From contig CAILEM010000054.1 in assembly GCA_903833215.1 (NCBI GenBank), forward strand, positions 1 through 64,000: a DNA stretch of 64,000 nt, read 5' to 3'. The first letter of the stretch is position 1. Each line of letters begins with the position of its first letter. This DNA comes from an uncultured Armatimonadota bacterium. Its GTDB lineage: Bacteria; Armatimonadota; Fimbriimonadia; Fimbriimonadales; Fimbriimonadaceae. The position numbers were made by a program, and so were the translations under genes. The notes beneath the pieces were generated by a model, which worked only from the letters and a program-made list of their open reading frames with translations, was not told the DNA's origin and did no database searches. This document shows positions 23,948 to 31,244 of this stretch, piece by piece.

Positions 23948-25525
23948 ATGAAATTCATCACGAAAACGATTGGATTATTGGCGGTAGCATGGGCTGCGGC
24001 GCAGGTCCCTGCTCTTGCCCAGAACCCAGAGAAGCTCGCGATTATTCCTGGGAATCACACCTATCCAGTTGCGATTAACCACGCTGGCGAGATCATCGGA
24101 GTGACGTATAACGCGGCTTGGACCCAAGTAACCGCGGTCCATTGGGTAAATGGCGAATTGAGCACCCTTCCTGGCTATCGTTCAAGTGTCGCCTATGGCA
24201 TCAATGATAATGGCACCATCGTTGGAGCCGAATTTGATAACCCTAGTCTCGCACCTGAACCCGTTATATGGGTGAATGGGCAACCAACGCTACTACCAAC
24301 CCTCGGTCTGGGCGGAGTCGCGTACGACATTAACGCCGCTGGGGACATTGTGGGTTGGGTCAACGGAGCCTCGATGACAGTACCCGCCGTCTGGCGAAAC
24401 GGACAGTTGACAGTCCTGACCACGCTTGAAGACAACGGAGGCGAAGCGCGTTCCATCGACAGCCGCGGTGTGATTACGGGTTTCTCTCGTTCCGCGGATT
24501 ACTTCTCTCAAATTCCGACCCAGTGGAGTTCGGATGTCGCCACCGGCTTACCCGTCAATTTCGATGACAACTATGCGGGTGTGCTCGGAATCACAAAGTC
24601 GAATGGAGGTGCCTCTGCCGGATACCTGGTCCAGAAGGAGACACTGGAAGATGGCAGCTTCTACTACATCAACTTGGCGGTTGCCTGGAAGGATGGACAG
24701 TACCTGGTGCTTCAACGGCCGAGTGGGCGCGGTAATAGCGTTGCCTATGGCGTGAACAATCAAGGCGTGATTTTTGGCTACACCACCAGTGTCGAGGGAT
24801 ACAAAACTCCGACCCTTTGGGACCAAGATGGTGCCGTCCGGCTTCCGATCGAGGAGGGCCGATCCGCCAGCGCCGTCGGTGCCAATGATCAAGGTGTCGT
24901 CGTCGGTGTTGATGACACGAATCCGCACGACGCTCAGCCTGTGCTTTGGAGGTTAGATCAGCTAAACCGCATCCAAATGACGAGTGTTCAAACCGACGCT
25001 GGGAAAACCGTAACGATTCAAGCAGCGGTACGCCGATCAAACGCACCCGTCATTGGTCGAATGGTAGAGTTCCGAGTCGGAAATAAGCGTGTGGGACTTC
25101 TCAAGACAAACTCTATCGGTGTCGCTTCACTGACCTATAAGGTCCCCGCCCGTAGCTCGCGACGAGTCGACATCATGGCTTCGCTGGGCGGAAGTAACTA
25201 CATTTTCCGGAATCTCGTGAGCGGTCGAAGCGCGACAGTCGCGGCGGTAACCCCAAGTCGGATCAAGCCTGGCAAATCCGCCAAGATCGCAGCGTCGATC
25301 TCCTCGCTGGAAACCAATCGCCCGCTGGCCAACGCAGATGCCACCCTCTGGGTGGCCGGGAAGCCTGTAGCCAAGGGTCGGACAACACCAAACGGGACTG
25401 TACGATTCGATTACCAAGCCGCCAAGTCTTGGCAGGCATCGAAGCTCAATATCGAAGTACGTTTTGCTGGAGACACGAGAAACCTCCCCGCTGCAGCCAA
25501 GGCGACGATCTTCGTCAAGAACTGA
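23948..25525 (+). CDS. Secreted HAF-repeat protein with Ig-like C-terminus
   Basis: This 525-residue protein has signal peptide MKFITKTIGLLAVAWAAAQVPALA. Residues about 35-335 contain seven HAF-type repeats (AYGINDNGTIVGAEFD, AYDINAAGDIVGWVNG, SIDSRGVITGFS, AYGVNNQGVIFGYTT, AVGANDQGVVVGVDD), each followed by PVIWVNGQPTLLP-type strands; these form a propeller-like extracellular domain. Residues about 340-525 look like two Ig-like modules. Role unknown, presumably extracellular binding. The XRE-cupin regulator lies upstream in the opposite direction and a hairpin follows the stop. Confidence 0.85.
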   Translation: MKFITKTIGLLAVAWAAAQVPALAQNPEKLAIIPGNHTYPVAINHAGEIIGVTYNAAWTQVTAVHWVNGELSTLPGYRSSVAYGINDNGTIVGAEFDNPSLAPEPVIWVNGQPTLLPTLGLGGVAYDINAAGDIVGWVNGASMTVPAVWRNGQLTVLTTLEDNGGEARSIDSRGVITGFSRSADYFSQIPTQWSSDVATGLPVNFDDNYAGVLGITKSNGGASAGYLVQKETLEDGSFYYINLAVAWKDGQYLVLQRPSGRGNSVAYGVNNQGVIFGYTTSVEGYKTPTLWDQDGAVRLPIEEGRSASAVGANDQGVVVGVDDTNPHDAQPVLWRLDQLNRIQMTSVQTDAGKTVTIQAAVRRSNAPVIGRMVEFRVGNKRVGLLKTNSIGVASLTYKVPARSSRRVDIMASLGGSNYIFRNLVSGRSATVAAVTPSRIKPGKSAKIAASISSLETNRPLANADATLWVAGKPVAKGRTTPNGTVRFDYQAAKSWQASKLNIEVRFAGDTRNLPAAAKATIFVKN

Positions 25526-25548
25526 GATCCTATCATGGACACTGACTG

Positions 25549-25577
25549 GCAATCTGCCCCATTTTGGGGCAGATTGC
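25549..25577 (+). terminator. Hairpin terminator after the HAF-repeat gene
   Basis: A 13-bp perfect stem GCAATCTGCCCCA / TGGGGCAGATTGC closes a TTT loop 23 bases after the stop codon. There is only a short T-run after the stem. Confidence 0.7.
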
Positions 25578-25764
25578 TTCGCCGTTTCTTGAAGCGGCTG
25601 CCTTAGTACTGATTAACACGGGATCTGCACAATCTGGCCCTCCGGCGACGAGACCACTTATTGCATGGAGTAGCAGACGAACGCTAGCAACAGCTATTAG
25701 CGGAATCCGATGCGGATTAATCCGAACCTCGCCTTCATCCTTAGGTGCACTGCACTCAGAAGAA

Positions 25765-25796
25765 AGTTCACGTATTGTGAACTCTTGATGTAGAAT
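25765..25796 (+). promoter_or_regulatory. Promoter and palindromic operator of higBA
   Basis: AGTTCAC-GTATT-GTGAACT is a perfect 7+5+7 inverted repeat at 25765-25783. It overlaps a possible -35 (TTCACG, 25767-25772) that stands 18 bases from a near-consensus -10 TAGAAT (25791-25796). The higB ATG follows 9 bases later. The arrangement fits autorepression by HigA binding over the -35 region, as known for higBA operons. Confidence 0.65.
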
Positions 25797-25805
25797 GAGA
25801 CCTAG

Positions 25806-26099
25806 ATGCGAGTCATCGCTTGGAAATTCTTGCGGGAGTATATCGACAAAGGTCACGCCGACGTGGCTGAGCCCTTAAGAGAATGGTTCCGAGTTGCAGA
25901 ACTTGCAGATTGGAGAAAATTGGCAGATGTCCGAGAAGACTACAAATCGGCAGATCTGGTCGGCGATCGCCTTGTATTCAACATCAAGGGGAACAAATAC
26001 CGTCTAGTGTGCAGAGTGCGTTTCGGGCACCCCGTGCTCTATGTGCGATGGATTGGTACCCACTCTGAGTACGACAGAATTGACGTGAGGAACATATGA
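25806..26099 (+). CDS. higB: HigB-family mRNA interferase toxin
   Basis: This 97-residue protein matches the HigB_toxin (PF09907) form: MRVIAWKFLREYIDKG, DVAEPLREWFRVAELADWRKLADVREDYKSADLV, RLVFNIKGNKYRLVCRV and LYVRWIGTHSEYDRIDV. These RelE-fold toxins cut mRNA on the ribosome; the basic and aromatic residues of the active groove (NKYRL, RWIGTHSEYD) are present. The stop overlaps the start of higA by 4 bases in the toxin-first order normal for higBA. Confidence 0.93.
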   Translation: MRVIAWKFLREYIDKGHADVAEPLREWFRVAELADWRKLADVREDYKSADLVGDRLVFNIKGNKYRLVCRVRFGHPVLYVRWIGTHSEYDRIDVRNI

Positions 26100-26506
26100 A
26101 TCCAAAGGTTTTGATTGCACCGGTTCGCACAGAAGTCGAACACGCAGAGGCTTTGAAGAGGATCGAAGAGCTCTTCGATGCCCCCGATGGGTCACTGGAG
26201 TTCGATGAGTTCGATATTCTAACGATCCTCGTTCACGACTACGAGCGGAAGCATCGCCCTAGTCATCCGGTTGAGCCAGCTGCAACCCTACGACACTATC
26301 TTGATCGAATGGAATTGTTGGCGAAGGATCTCGAACCTTACATCGGAACCAAATCCATGGTGAGTATGGTTCTGAACGGCCAGCGACCATTGACAGTCAA
26401 AATGATCCGGAACCTTCACGAAGGGCTTGGAATTCCCTTGGAAGTTCTCGTCGGATCAAATGCGCTTGAACCTCCTGTATCTCCCAACTTAAGACAACGC
26501 GCATAA
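26096..26506 (+). CDS. higA: HigA-family antitoxin
   Basis: This 136-residue protein matches HigA: FDILTILVHDYERKHRP near residues 40-57, RHYLDRMELLAKDLEPYIGTKSMVSMVLNGQRPLTVKMIRNLHEGLGIPLEVLVG at about 66-120, which is the HTH_XRE domain with its usual GtkskVSeVLngkRpLt recognition helix. It neutralises HigB and probably binds the palindrome upstream of higB. A convergent membrane-protein gene ends 6 bases after its stop. Confidence 0.92.
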   Translation: MNPKVLIAPVRTEVEHAEALKRIEELFDAPDGSLEFDEFDILTILVHDYERKHRPSHPVEPAATLRHYLDRMELLAKDLEPYIGTKSMVSMVLNGQRPLTVKMIRNLHEGLGIPLEVLVGSNALEPPVSPNLRQRA

Positions 26507-26511
26507 CAATT

Positions 26512-26904
26512 TTAGCGAGGAGGTTCGATTTTCGTCTGCCGCTTGTCAAAAGTAAATGCATAAGCAAGCACTGCCGAGCACCAGCCCATCGCACCCCAAA
26601 TGCTGATCTCCATTACTGAAGCCACGATGCCAAAAACTGACAACGAAGAGTTGGAGGCATCGTACAAAATCCATGGTGCAGCTGCAAAGGCAGTTCCCGC
26701 AGCAAGGGTTAGAGGACGAGGTGGGCACCACTTTGCAACTGCGAGTACTGCGAGAATTGAGGAATATCCAATGGTAGCGCATATGATTACCTGGCCCCAA
26801 AAATCTAAATGGAGTGCATTTACCCGAATATCGAGTGCCACTCGGCAAACTGTCAAGATGAAAACAAACACAAAGATGGAACCAGACTTTAGGTCCTCTT
26901 TCAT
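26512..26904 (-). CDS. Small membrane protein of the prepilin operon
   Basis: This 130-residue protein has four predicted membrane helices (about 9-25, 33-52, 64-80, 88-117) and a basic C-terminus. No family recognised. Its ATG overlaps the stop of the preceding membrane-protein gene by 4 bases, so it is the third coupled gene of the prepilin-like operon. Composition is similar to its neighbour, and the two may be distant duplicates. Confidence 0.6.
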   Translation of the reverse strand: MKEDLKSGSIFVFVFILTVCRVALDIRVNALHLDFWGQVIICATIGYSSILAVLAVAKWCPPRPLTLAAGTAFAAAPWILYDASNSSLSVFGIVASVMEISIWGAMGWCSAVLAYAFTFDKRQTKIEPPR

Positions 26905-27287
26905 GACTGAGCCTCAGCAAGTTTAGCTATGCCATTTAAGCAGGCCTTGAGAACACACCATGCAATCGCCGCTTCCCCTCCCCAAGTGGCTAAGCTCATC
27001 AAGAAGTGCAGCGATAATTTATCATTCTGCATCACAATGGTGCGAATTGAGAGATAGACGCTTCCGCACATAAATGAGATAAAAAGTCCTTTCCAAAAGT
27101 TTCGAGGAGTTAATTCGGCGAACTTGAGAATCACAAAGCCTAGTGCTGACATTGCAATGACGTCCCAAATCACTAGTGATCTTCCGTCACCGCCTTTTAA
27201 GTACAACGAAACTCCAATTAGGTCTGAGACAATCCCAAAAACCAAGCTAAGTCCAATTCGCACCGCAATTGACGTTAGGTAATTCAA
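26901..27287 (-). CDS. Small membrane protein of the prepilin operon (TTG start)
   Basis: The frame is open further upstream, but that part overlaps the prepilin gene and has poor protein character (MARRLEHRHKGGPDKRPLHR). I start at a TTG at 27287 (LNYLTSIAVRIGLSLVFGI), which overlaps the prepilin stop as TTGA and gives a 128-residue protein with four hydrophobic segments. No family recognised. Coupled starts on both sides argue that it is translated with its neighbours and may form a membrane partner of the prepilin-like protein. Confidence 0.55.
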   Translation of the reverse strand: MNYLTSIAVRIGLSLVFGIVSDLIGVSLYLKGGDGRSLVIWDVIAMSALGFVILKFAELTPRNFWKGLFISFMCGSVYLSIRTIVMQNDKLSLHFLMSLATWGGEAAIAWCVLKACLNGIAKLAEAQS

Positions 27288-27895
27288 TGCGCCGTGTCTC
27301 CAAAATAGTCGTAATTGTAATACCGCGTCCCCGTATGGCCATCGTGCGACACGTTGTGACCGCTTAGTTGCCTCACGACGACAGAGGCGTCGTTTAGCAA
27401 ACGGCGATAGCGACCTATGAAGAGGCCGTTTGTCGGGTCCACCCTTGTGCCTGTGCTCAAGTCGACGAGCCACCCTTCCGAAGTGGCACCAGGCAGATAC
27501 TTCCGTACAGTTGCCATTGACATGTTGAACTCACGTGGTCCAACGTATGAGTTGCGATAAGGGGTGACGAGAGTCTCAACTGATCCGTAGTGGGACTCAG
27601 CTGTCGAAACCAGCATATTTGCCAGACCTTGCGGATACGGATCGACTTGCCCCGAACAGATGCTTTTTGGCACTAATCCAGTACTAACGAGAGGAGCAGT
27701 TCCTGTGGGGAAATCTCCATATTGATCGTGATACATTGCCCCGGCCAGCCCCAGCTGATGCATCTCATTGAGGTCCGAACTTTCCTTTGCTTTTCTCTTC
27801 GCTATAACGAAAACAGGGCCAAGGACACCGATAAGGATAACTAGCACCGATATTGCGACCAGAATTTCAAGGAGCGTGACTCCCCGGATGGTCAT
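27284..27895 (-). CDS. Type IV prepilin-like / pseudopilin protein
   Basis: This 203-residue protein starts MTIRGVTLLEILVAISVLVILIGV, with the prepilin peptidase site after the Gly of RGVTLLE and Glu at +5 followed by the hydrophobic assembly helix. The body has the H-Q-x-G-L-A-x-YHDQYGDFP segment common to type II pseudopilin-like proteins in Planctomycetes and Armatimonadota. I chose the ATG at 27895 because AAGGAG lies 9 bases upstream; the frame is open further but without pilin features. It begins a three-gene coupled unit with two small membrane proteins. Confidence 0.85.
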   Translation of the reverse strand: MTIRGVTLLEILVAISVLVILIGVLGPVFVIAKRKAKESSDLNEMHQLGLAGAMYHDQYGDFPTGTAPLVSTGLVPKSICSGQVDPYPQGLANMLVSTAESHYGSVETLVTPYRNSYVGPREFNMSMATVRKYLPGATSEGWLVDLSTGTRVDPTNGLFIGRYRRLLNDASVVVRQLSGHNVSHDGHTGTRYYNYDYFGDTAH

Positions 27896-27942
27896 AAAAC
27901 CACGCTCCTTAGTATTGAATTTGATTCGGCTACTCATTTCCC

Positions 27943-28327
27943 TTAAAGATTGCAAGTGCTTGTAGGACACGTGGGCCCAGAAGTTGCAGGCGCAGCACAT
28001 GGACCCGGATTTGTGTTCGAGCAATTGACAGTGATCCCGTTGGTACATTGATAACCAGCCTCCGTGTAGACGTTTTTATATCCATTCTTGCTTGCTCCGT
28101 AGACTGTATCGCATGCCCACGAATAGTCGTACCAGTTGATAACATCAGTCCAAAGATAAATGCATGGCCCAGCACACACTGGGGTGGGAATCTTGAGTTC
28201 GGGTGTCATTGGGAACAGATGTGCCACCAATCTCACCCAATCGAGTGGCTCCAGTTGCTGCAACAGCTAAAACAGCCGCCGCCAGGCAAAGTCCATGCGT
28301 TGAATAGAACATAATTTTATTGAACAT
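27943..28327 (-). pseudogene. Small secreted Cys-rich protein gene with a frameshift
   Basis: Frame A begins at ATG 28327 (GGAG ribosome site 7 bases upstream) and encodes a good signal peptide, MFNKIMFYSTHGLCLAAAVLAVAATGA, but ends early at 28145. Frame B, shifted by +1, opens after 28267 and encodes the plausible mature part: TPELKIPTPVCAGPCIYLWTD, then CDTVYGASKNGYKNVYTEAGYQC and a Cys/Pro/Thr-rich end with eight or more cysteines, stopping at 27943. One extra base within 28145-28267, for example in GGGGTGGG at 28181-28188, would explain this. It may be a recent pseudogene, a sequencing error or programmed frameshifting. The prepilin operon starts 48 bases downstream. Confidence 0.6.
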
Positions 28328-28344
28328 AATTTTTCTCCAGAAGC

Positions 28345-28407
28345 GCAAGCGCTTGCAAGTTGCTGTAGACGACTCAATCTTATCACGGACTTCATTGAAT
28401 CAGTCAA
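28345..28407 (-). promoter_or_regulatory. Promoter with LacI-type operator
   Basis: On the minus strand a -35 TTGACT (28402-28407) stands 17 bases from a -10 GATAAG (28379-28384). Downstream, within the presumed leader, GCAAGCGCTTGC (28345-28356) is a perfect 12-bp palindrome centred on CG, the classical LacI/GalR operator form. The site lies 18 bases before the ATG of the secreted Cys-rich gene and could control it together with the prepilin operon. No LacI-type regulator is encoded in the window. The roughly 200 bases further upstream, to 28614, show nothing else. Confidence 0.6.
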
Positions 28408-28614
28408 CTTAATTTAGTTTTTTTTGCAACAGATCTTGATCGGCACCTATTTGCTCTAGTTCCGCAGACTCGAGTAGCTCGCGGCAAGGTAGTATTGGTC
28501 AAAGCAATCGGTTATTGAGAACCAGGTGAGCCGGAGGCCATGGGTAGGTGGTCGTGCTTTTTGTGAGCCAACTGTAGCTACATCGTCACGCAAATTGCGG
28601 AATGGACAGCATGC

Positions 28615-29922
28615 TCACGGCAAGATGTCCCCCACCACCAAGATCGCGCCCGCGTACCAGGCGGTGTTGTCGTAGACCTTGGGGTCAAGGCTGGTGATAG
28701 CGGCGTTCTCTTTTCGCTGATGAAGGATCTTCAGCTTATCGGGTTGCTCCGCCATAAGGCGCAGGGTGACAGTGTGGATACCTTCAGGCACGTTATCGGC
28801 AACGGGAAGCGTCCCCAAGCGATGGTAGGTGCAGTAGGCGTCAAAACGGGGCACAGAGTAAGGATGCAATTGATCGACTTGCACGGCGACTTGGCCGCAG
28901 TCGGGACCGAGCAAGTCATAGACTAGCACCGAGGAGCCTCTGAACCGGAACTTAATCTCTGCTCCGGGACGATCTGTCTTCCATAGGTCGGGAAGGTATT
29001 GGCGATATTGATTCGCTTTGGCGTCGGTCGCCAGATCCAGTTTCTGCCAGGACTGGCTAAGAATCGCACGACTCAGCGGAATCAGCTTGGCCTGCTCCCA
29101 ATTGTCAGTTCGAAGAGGAGTTGGCAATGCATGCGGACCAGGAGCAACTCCCGCTTTTTCGATTTGGGCAAACCCACGCTTGACGGCCTGGAAATACAAT
29201 TCGTGACCAGTTGCCTCGTAAGGATGTACCCCGTCCGGTGAAAAGAGAACCTGCCCCTGTTGCGCCATTCGGTCGGACTGCTCTTTGGTTGCCTGACCGG
29301 AAAAGATCAATTTGCCCTCGCGATGTAGGCGGGCGACTTCCACACCAAAGTGAATCGACGGGATGCCATAGTGATCGGCAATCTGCTCCATCACACTCGC
29401 AGCATGCGGAAACTTCCCGGCGTCGAAGTCGCTGAGCATTCCTTCCGTCAGAGTGTAAACAAAGCAGATGTCCGTTTTGGGATTTGCCTTCCAAGTCTGG
29501 CGAACGATCCCTTCCATGGCTTTCAGAATTCGGTCGGTCGGTGCGCCGCCATCGTTCACAGCAAATTCGACAAACAGGAGGTCAGGCTTGTGATCCAGCA
29601 CATCTTGCTTCAAGCGAAAAACTCCCAAGTCTGACCCTGTTCCGCCGATGGCTGCATAAATCTCACTCGATTTGCAGTTGGGATGCTGCTGGTTGAACCA
29701 GGCAAGGGTTTTCGGTCGCCAGCCATTTTGAGCGGTGATGCTACCGCCAAGATAGCCGACCCTGACTTCCTGGCCCATCCCCCACTTTTGGAAGACATTC
29801 GGCAGGCCACCGCGCACCGAACACTCCACCGCCGGACGAAGGACTTCAGATTGCTGGACTGGCACCGGATCAGACCCAAGCCCGATCGAACCAAGACCAA
29901 AAAGAAGGGCTAACGCATTCAC
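28615..29922 (-). CDS. Secreted SGNH/GDSL hydrolase
   Basis: This 435-residue protein begins with a short signal-like segment (MNALALLFGLGSIGLGS). Block I VGYLGGSITAQNGW has the nucleophile Ser61. FVEFAVNDGG provides the oxyanion Asn, and FSPDGVHPYEATGHELY near residue 230 gives the catalytic Asp and His. The C-terminal 150 residues form a beta-rich accessory domain (FRGSSVLVYDLLGPDCGQVAVQVDQ) as found in carbohydrate esterases. It probably de-esterifies a polysaccharide. It is divergent from the YVTN propeller gene. Confidence 0.88.
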   Translation of the reverse strand: MNALALLFGLGSIGLGSDPVPVQQSEVLRPAVECSVRGGLPNVFQKWGMGQEVRVGYLGGSITAQNGWRPKTLAWFNQQHPNCKSSEIYAAIGGTGSDLGVFRLKQDVLDHKPDLLFVEFAVNDGGAPTDRILKAMEGIVRQTWKANPKTDICFVYTLTEGMLSDFDAGKFPHAASVMEQIADHYGIPSIHFGVEVARLHREGKLIFSGQATKEQSDRMAQQGQVLFSPDGVHPYEATGHELYFQAVKRGFAQIEKAGVAPGPHALPTPLRTDNWEQAKLIPLSRAILSQSWQKLDLATDAKANQYRQYLPDLWKTDRPGAEIKFRFRGSSVLVYDLLGPDCGQVAVQVDQLHPYSVPRFDAYCTYHRLGTLPVADNVPEGIHTVTLRLMAEQPDKLKILHQRKENAAITSLDPKVYDNTAWYAGAILVVGDILP

Positions 29923-30031
29923 TATTCACCATGATAGCCAGTTGGTGGCACGACAATGGATTCGCCGGTGGATAGAGTCAAATCCTGAAATGTCGCCACC
30001 TCAGGTAAAACCCCGGCGAGGTTGCCACTCC

Positions 30032-31039
30032 ATGACTTTCCCCCTTCTCTCTTGCCTGCTTACGCTTATCACACCTACTGTTCATATGCCCTTGACTCAG
30101 AAAACCCACGGTCCAAGACTGTTTGTGGTGAACCAGGGCGACAAAACCATGAGCATCGTCGATCCAGCGACGAACACGCAAGTTGGCGTCGTTGACGAGG
30201 CACAGACCACCATGCATGGTCATGAAATCGCGGTTGGGCCTGACGGTCGATCCGTCTTCATGCCGATTTACGGAGATGTCGGGGTAGGCAGTCCTGGCTT
30301 GGATGGCAACGAATTGATAGTGATCGATTGGCCAACCGGCAAGATCACAGGCCGCATTGATTTTGGTCATGGCGTGCGTCCCCACTGTGCGGTGTACAGC
30401 AAGGCAACCGGAATGATTTACATCACGACGGAGATCGACAACACCATCACCATCGTGGACCCCAAGACCCTCAAAATCGTCGGCACGATCCCCACGAGTC
30501 AAACGCAATCGCACATGCTCGCCATCACTCGAAATGGGCAGTGGGGCTATACCTCCAATGTATCGGCAGGAACGGTTTCAGTCCTCGACATGCAAGCACG
30601 AAAGACGGTTACCGTCATCCCAATTTCAAAATCCACCCAGCGCATCGCGCTATCGCCTGATGACCGATGGGCTTTTACGTCGGATCAGACTCAGCACACC
30701 CTTGTCGTCATCGACACCAAAACGAACACGATCTCGAAGCGAATTGAGCTGCCTGGAAACGGTTTCGGTGCTGCTGCCACCCCGAACGGCAAATGGCTTC
30801 TCGTGCCGATTCCTGGGAAAGCCCTGGTCACCGTGATCGACCTCAAGACCCTCGAAATCGTGAAGAGCATTCCAGTCGAGGCCAACCCCCAAGAAATGCT
30901 CGTCCGCCCCGACGGCAAATTCGCCTATGTCGCCAGCGCTTCCAGCAACAAAGTCTGCGTGATTGACCTGAAGCAATGGAAGATGACCGCAACAATCGAG
31001 GTAGGAAAATATCCCGATGGTCTCGCTTGGGCGAACTAG
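30032..31039 (+). CDS. Secreted YVTN-family beta-propeller protein
   Basis: Starting at ATG 30032 the 335-residue product has signal peptide MTFPLLSCLLTLITPTVHMP. An upstream in-frame start at 29942 would lose this. About seven blades follow the YVTN pattern: LFVVNQGDKTMSIVDPATNTQVGVV, MIYITTEIDNTITIVDPKTLKIVGTI, GYTSNVSAGTVSVLDMQARKTVTVI, FAYVASASSNKVCVIDLKQWKMTATI. Such 40-residue-repeat propellers act as extracellular binding or surface proteins; some relatives accompany carbohydrate or quinone dehydrogenases. The 205 bases after the stop contain nothing I can assign. Confidence 0.87.
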   Translation: MTFPLLSCLLTLITPTVHMPLTQKTHGPRLFVVNQGDKTMSIVDPATNTQVGVVDEAQTTMHGHEIAVGPDGRSVFMPIYGDVGVGSPGLDGNELIVIDWPTGKITGRIDFGHGVRPHCAVYSKATGMIYITTEIDNTITIVDPKTLKIVGTIPTSQTQSHMLAITRNGQWGYTSNVSAGTVSVLDMQARKTVTVIPISKSTQRIALSPDDRWAFTSDQTQHTLVVIDTKTNTISKRIELPGNGFGAAATPNGKWLLVPIPGKALVTVIDLKTLEIVKSIPVEANPQEMLVRPDGKFAYVASASSNKVCVIDLKQWKMTATIEVGKYPDGLAWAN

Positions 31040-31244
31040 TTCAAGGCTGTAAAATTCACGCCAACCGCCTGCGAATTCGGGGGCCGATAGAGGAGTGGAC
31101 AAGTTGGCCGATTCCAGCCGCGATCAAGTTAAGCACGATACCGACGAATAGAAAGAACCACACTGGAAGCAGTCACCTCGGGCCCCAGATCAAGCACGCC
31201 TGTCTCCCCTTTGCGCCCCTTCGCGTCCGTCGCGTAAGTCTCTG

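Noticed and set aside
23896-24078. Short frame overlapping the start of the HAF-repeat gene
   Set aside because: Out of frame with a convincing signal-peptide gene on the same strand.
26901-27473. Full 190-codon form of the second membrane-protein gene
   Set aside because: The first 62 codons overlap the pilin gene and are Arg/His-rich with no counterpart in membrane proteins; the TTG at 27287 fits coupling better.
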